Shown piece by piece: positions 62,372 to 64,000 of a DNA stretch of 64,000 nucleotides (within the stretch, counting starts at the first letter, position 1; every line of letters begins with the position of its first letter). Both the position numbers and the translations under genes were made by a program. Where the stretch lies: NCBI GenBank assembly GCA_902787685.1, contig CADAHH010000007.1, positions 62,001 to 126,000 on the forward strand, read 5' to 3'. The notes beneath the pieces are model-generated. The model did not search any database. It saw only the letters and a list, made by a program, of their open reading frames with translations, and had not been told where the DNA came from. The stretch is from an uncultured Eubacteriales bacterium (lineage in GTDB: Bacteria > Bacillota > Clostridia > TANB77 > CAG-508).

Positions 62372-63340
62372 TTACACAAAATACTTATTAATTTCTTCTT
62401 CTACTTCTTTTTTAGTTTCTAAAGTATTAATTTTCACTCTAAAAATACTAGAATTTGGCATGTTCTTTGTATATGCAGAAATATGTTTTCTAAATTCTTT
62501 AATTGCAACGATTTCTCCTTTTTCTTTAATAAGTAAATCTAAATGTTTTTTTATAACCTCTAACTTTTCTTGATTAGTAACATCTGGCAATTTTTCTCCT
62601 GTTTTTAAATAATGAATTATTTTTTGAAAAATCCAAGGATTTCCAAGTGATGCTCTACCTATCATTATGCCATCTACTCCTGTTGTTTCAAACATTAATT
62701 TAGCTGATTCTTCATCAACTATATCGCCATTTCCAATAACAGGTATTTTAACTGATTCTTTAACTTTTTTTATAATATCCCAATCTGCTTTTCCTGAATA
62801 GAATTCAGATCTTGTTCTTCCATGGATTGTTATTGCAGATATTCCAACTTTTTCTGCAATTTTTGCAATTTCTAAAGCAACTATATGGTCATTATCCCAT
62901 CCTTTTCTTATTTTAAGAGTAACTGGAACTTTTGAGTTTTGAACAACTGATTTCATAATATTTTCAGCTAATTCTAAATCCATCAATATTTTGCTACCTT
63001 CTCCATTTTTTGTGACTTTAGGAGCTGGACACCCCATATTTATATCTATAATGTCTGCTAGATCAGATACAAATTTTGTTGTATAACTAATTGCTTTTAA
63101 ATCTGACCCAAATAATTGAATTGCAATAGGTTTTGGTTCTCCTTCTGAATTCATAAGTTTTTTTGTTTTTTCATCATTATAAAATATTGCTTTTGCACTT
63201 ACCATTTCTGTACATGCATAACTTGCGCCATATTGTCTTGCAATTAGTCTAAATGGCAGGTCTGTAATTCCCGCCATTGGAGCAAGTAATATGTTATTTT
63301 TTAATTTTACGTTTCCTATTTGTAGTTCTTTTAGATACAT
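62372..63340 (-). CDS. dusB: tRNA-dihydrouridine synthase
   Basis: 322 residues, FMN TIM barrel: LLAPMAGITDLPFRLIARQYGA, QLFGSDLKAI, DINMGCPAPKVTKNGEGSKILMD with the catalytic Cys, VTLKIRKGWD, AITIHGRTRSEFYSGKADW, and GNGDIVDEESA. Reduces uridine in the tRNA D-loop. Confidence 0.96.
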   Translation of the reverse strand: MYLKELQIGNVKLKNNILLAPMAGITDLPFRLIARQYGASYACTEMVSAKAIFYNDEKTKKLMNSEGEPKPIAIQLFGSDLKAISYTTKFVSDLADIIDINMGCPAPKVTKNGEGSKILMDLELAENIMKSVVQNSKVPVTLKIRKGWDNDHIVALEIAKIAEKVGISAITIHGRTRSEFYSGKADWDIIKKVKESVKIPVIGNGDIVDEESAKLMFETTGVDGIMIGRASLGNPWIFQKIIHYLKTGEKLPDVTNQEKLEVIKKHLDLLIKEKGEIVAIKEFRKHISAYTKNMPNSSIFRVKINTLETKKEVEEEINKYFV

Positions 63341-63354
63341 CCATTACTCCTCAT

Positions 63355-63386
63355 TAAATCCGCAACTTTGCTGTGCATTGTTAACT
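63355..63386. repeat. Truncated TCCGCAAC hairpin element (copy f)
   Basis: TAAATCCGCAACTTTGCTG matches the left end of the copy at 45899 and then diverges. Located between rodA and dusB. Confidence 0.55.
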
Positions 63387-63387
63387 T

Positions 63388-64000
63388 CTATTTAATAAAA
63401 ATAGTTTTCTTCCTATTTCCACTAATATTTAGTAATAAACCTATACAAATAAAACTCGTAATCATTGAGCTTCCACCATAGCTTATAAATAATAGTGGAA
63501 CTCCTGTAATTGGAAGTAAACCAAGTGTCATTCCTATGTTTTCTGTCATATGAAATAGAAAAATTCCACTTATTCCAGCTGCTATATATGAACCTAAATC
63601 ATCTTTTGCAGTTTTTGCGACATATAATGCTCTAGTAATTAATGTAACATATACTAACACAACCGCTCCTGATATTACAAACCCCATTTCTTCTCCTATT
63701 ACAGAATATATGAAATCTGTGGTTTTAGGTGAAAGGTAACCCATTTGGGTTTGGTTTCCATTAAGAATTCCCATACCTGTAAGTTCACCTGCTCCAATTG
63801 CAATTTTAGATTGGAGTACATTATACCCTGAGCCTTTTGGATCTGATTCTGGATTTAAAAAAACATCAATTCTTCTTTTTGCATGATCAGGTAATACAAA
63901 CTTATATGTTAAAGGTGCTGCAATTACTACAAGTATAATCGCTGTAATAATATATTTTCTATCTATTCCTGAAACAAATAACATAAGAATAGTTGCAACT
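63388..64000 (-). CDS. rodA: Rod-shape/division glycosyltransferase RodA-type (SEDS), partial
   Basis: C-terminal about 204 residues of a SEDS membrane glycosyltransferase that polymerises lipid II; the gene runs off the right edge in frame. HAKRRIDVFLNPESDPKGSGYNVLQSKIAIGAGELTGMGILNG, PKTTDFIYSVIGEEMGF and LPITGVPLLFISYGGSSM are RodA/FtsW signatures; the TDFIYSVIGEE form favours RodA. Confidence 0.92.
   Translation of the reverse strand, partial: VATILMLFVSGIDRKYIITAIILVVIAAPLTYKFVLPDHAKRRIDVFLNPESDPKGSGYNVLQSKIAIGAGELTGMGILNGNQTQMGYLSPKTTDFIYSVIGEEMGFVISGAVVLVYVTLITRALYVAKTAKDDLGSYIAAGISGIFLFHMTENIGMTLGLLPITGVPLLFISYGGSSMITSFICIGLLLNISGNRKKTIFIK

Noticed and set aside
1..64000. rRNA or tRNA genes
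   Set aside because: Apart from tmRNA I found no tRNA cloverleaf or rRNA sequence by eye; a tRNA scan would be decisive.

Overview
The window reads as one contig of an AT-rich, spore-forming Gram-positive bacterium, most likely an uncultivated gut member of class Clostridia (an inference). Seen directly: very low GC, AGA as the usual Arg codon, strong GGAGG ribosome sites, SpoIVA, YpeB and WhiA, an LPXTG surface protein, and the Firmicutes gene orders rpsP-khpA-rimM-trmD-rplS, ffh-ylxM, cmk-plsC and SRP RNA-dnaX-ybaB-recR.

Layout. 1-5.2 kb: FemABX-type ligase, a phosphoribosyltransferase, tmRNA, plsC, cmk and the 3' part of murA. About 5.2-18.09 kb: an integrative mobilizable element inserted in murA at the codons around the catalytic Cys. 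It carries a large serine recombinase, BRO/DinD proteins, an XRE repressor with operators, a MobV-type relaxase, a decayed replication gene and a three-gene operon (shikimate-kinase-like NTPase, repeat protein, TOTE-type primase-helicase). 18.1-29.5 kb: 5' part of murA, LPXTG Ig-like protein, KAP-type NTPase, comF, radA, an LRR-transglutaminase-like protein and a U32 peptidase. 29.5-41.2 kb: nucleoside kinase, spoIVA, asnS, lysS, hemW, whiA and trmB, with two type I toxin-antitoxin-like loci flanking asnS. 41.2-64 kb: ribosomal/SRP operons, a pseudopilin-like protein, ypeB, a glycolipid glycosyltransferase, an IS1182 copy, recR, ybaB, dnaX, SRP RNA, a roughly 500-nt structured RNA, tmk-like, aspS, dusB and rodA.

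The most striking signal is translational. Five chromosomal genes (comF, a U32 peptidase, trmD, a pseudopilin and a small membrane protein) are each broken by exactly one extra base. In all five the break is an in-frame CGG, and skipping its C gives a Gly codon (GGA or GGT) and restores the family sequence. Reading every other recognisable gene by eye, I found no in-frame CGG, although CGG is common out of frame. This suggests that CGG is unassigned, or is a +1 frameshift (CGGN to Gly) signal, in this lineage.

The second strong signal is a pair of paralogous loci at 34.4 and 36.4 kb with the architecture of the Fst/par type I toxin-antitoxin: a 47-residue toxin-like peptide, a convergent antisense RNA, a shared terminator and direct repeats at the toxin start. 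The peptide is unlike Fst, and the repeats differ between the copies. The chromosome is also rich in dispersed palindromic elements of at least six families. Several of these supply start regions or stop codons, or disrupt genes.
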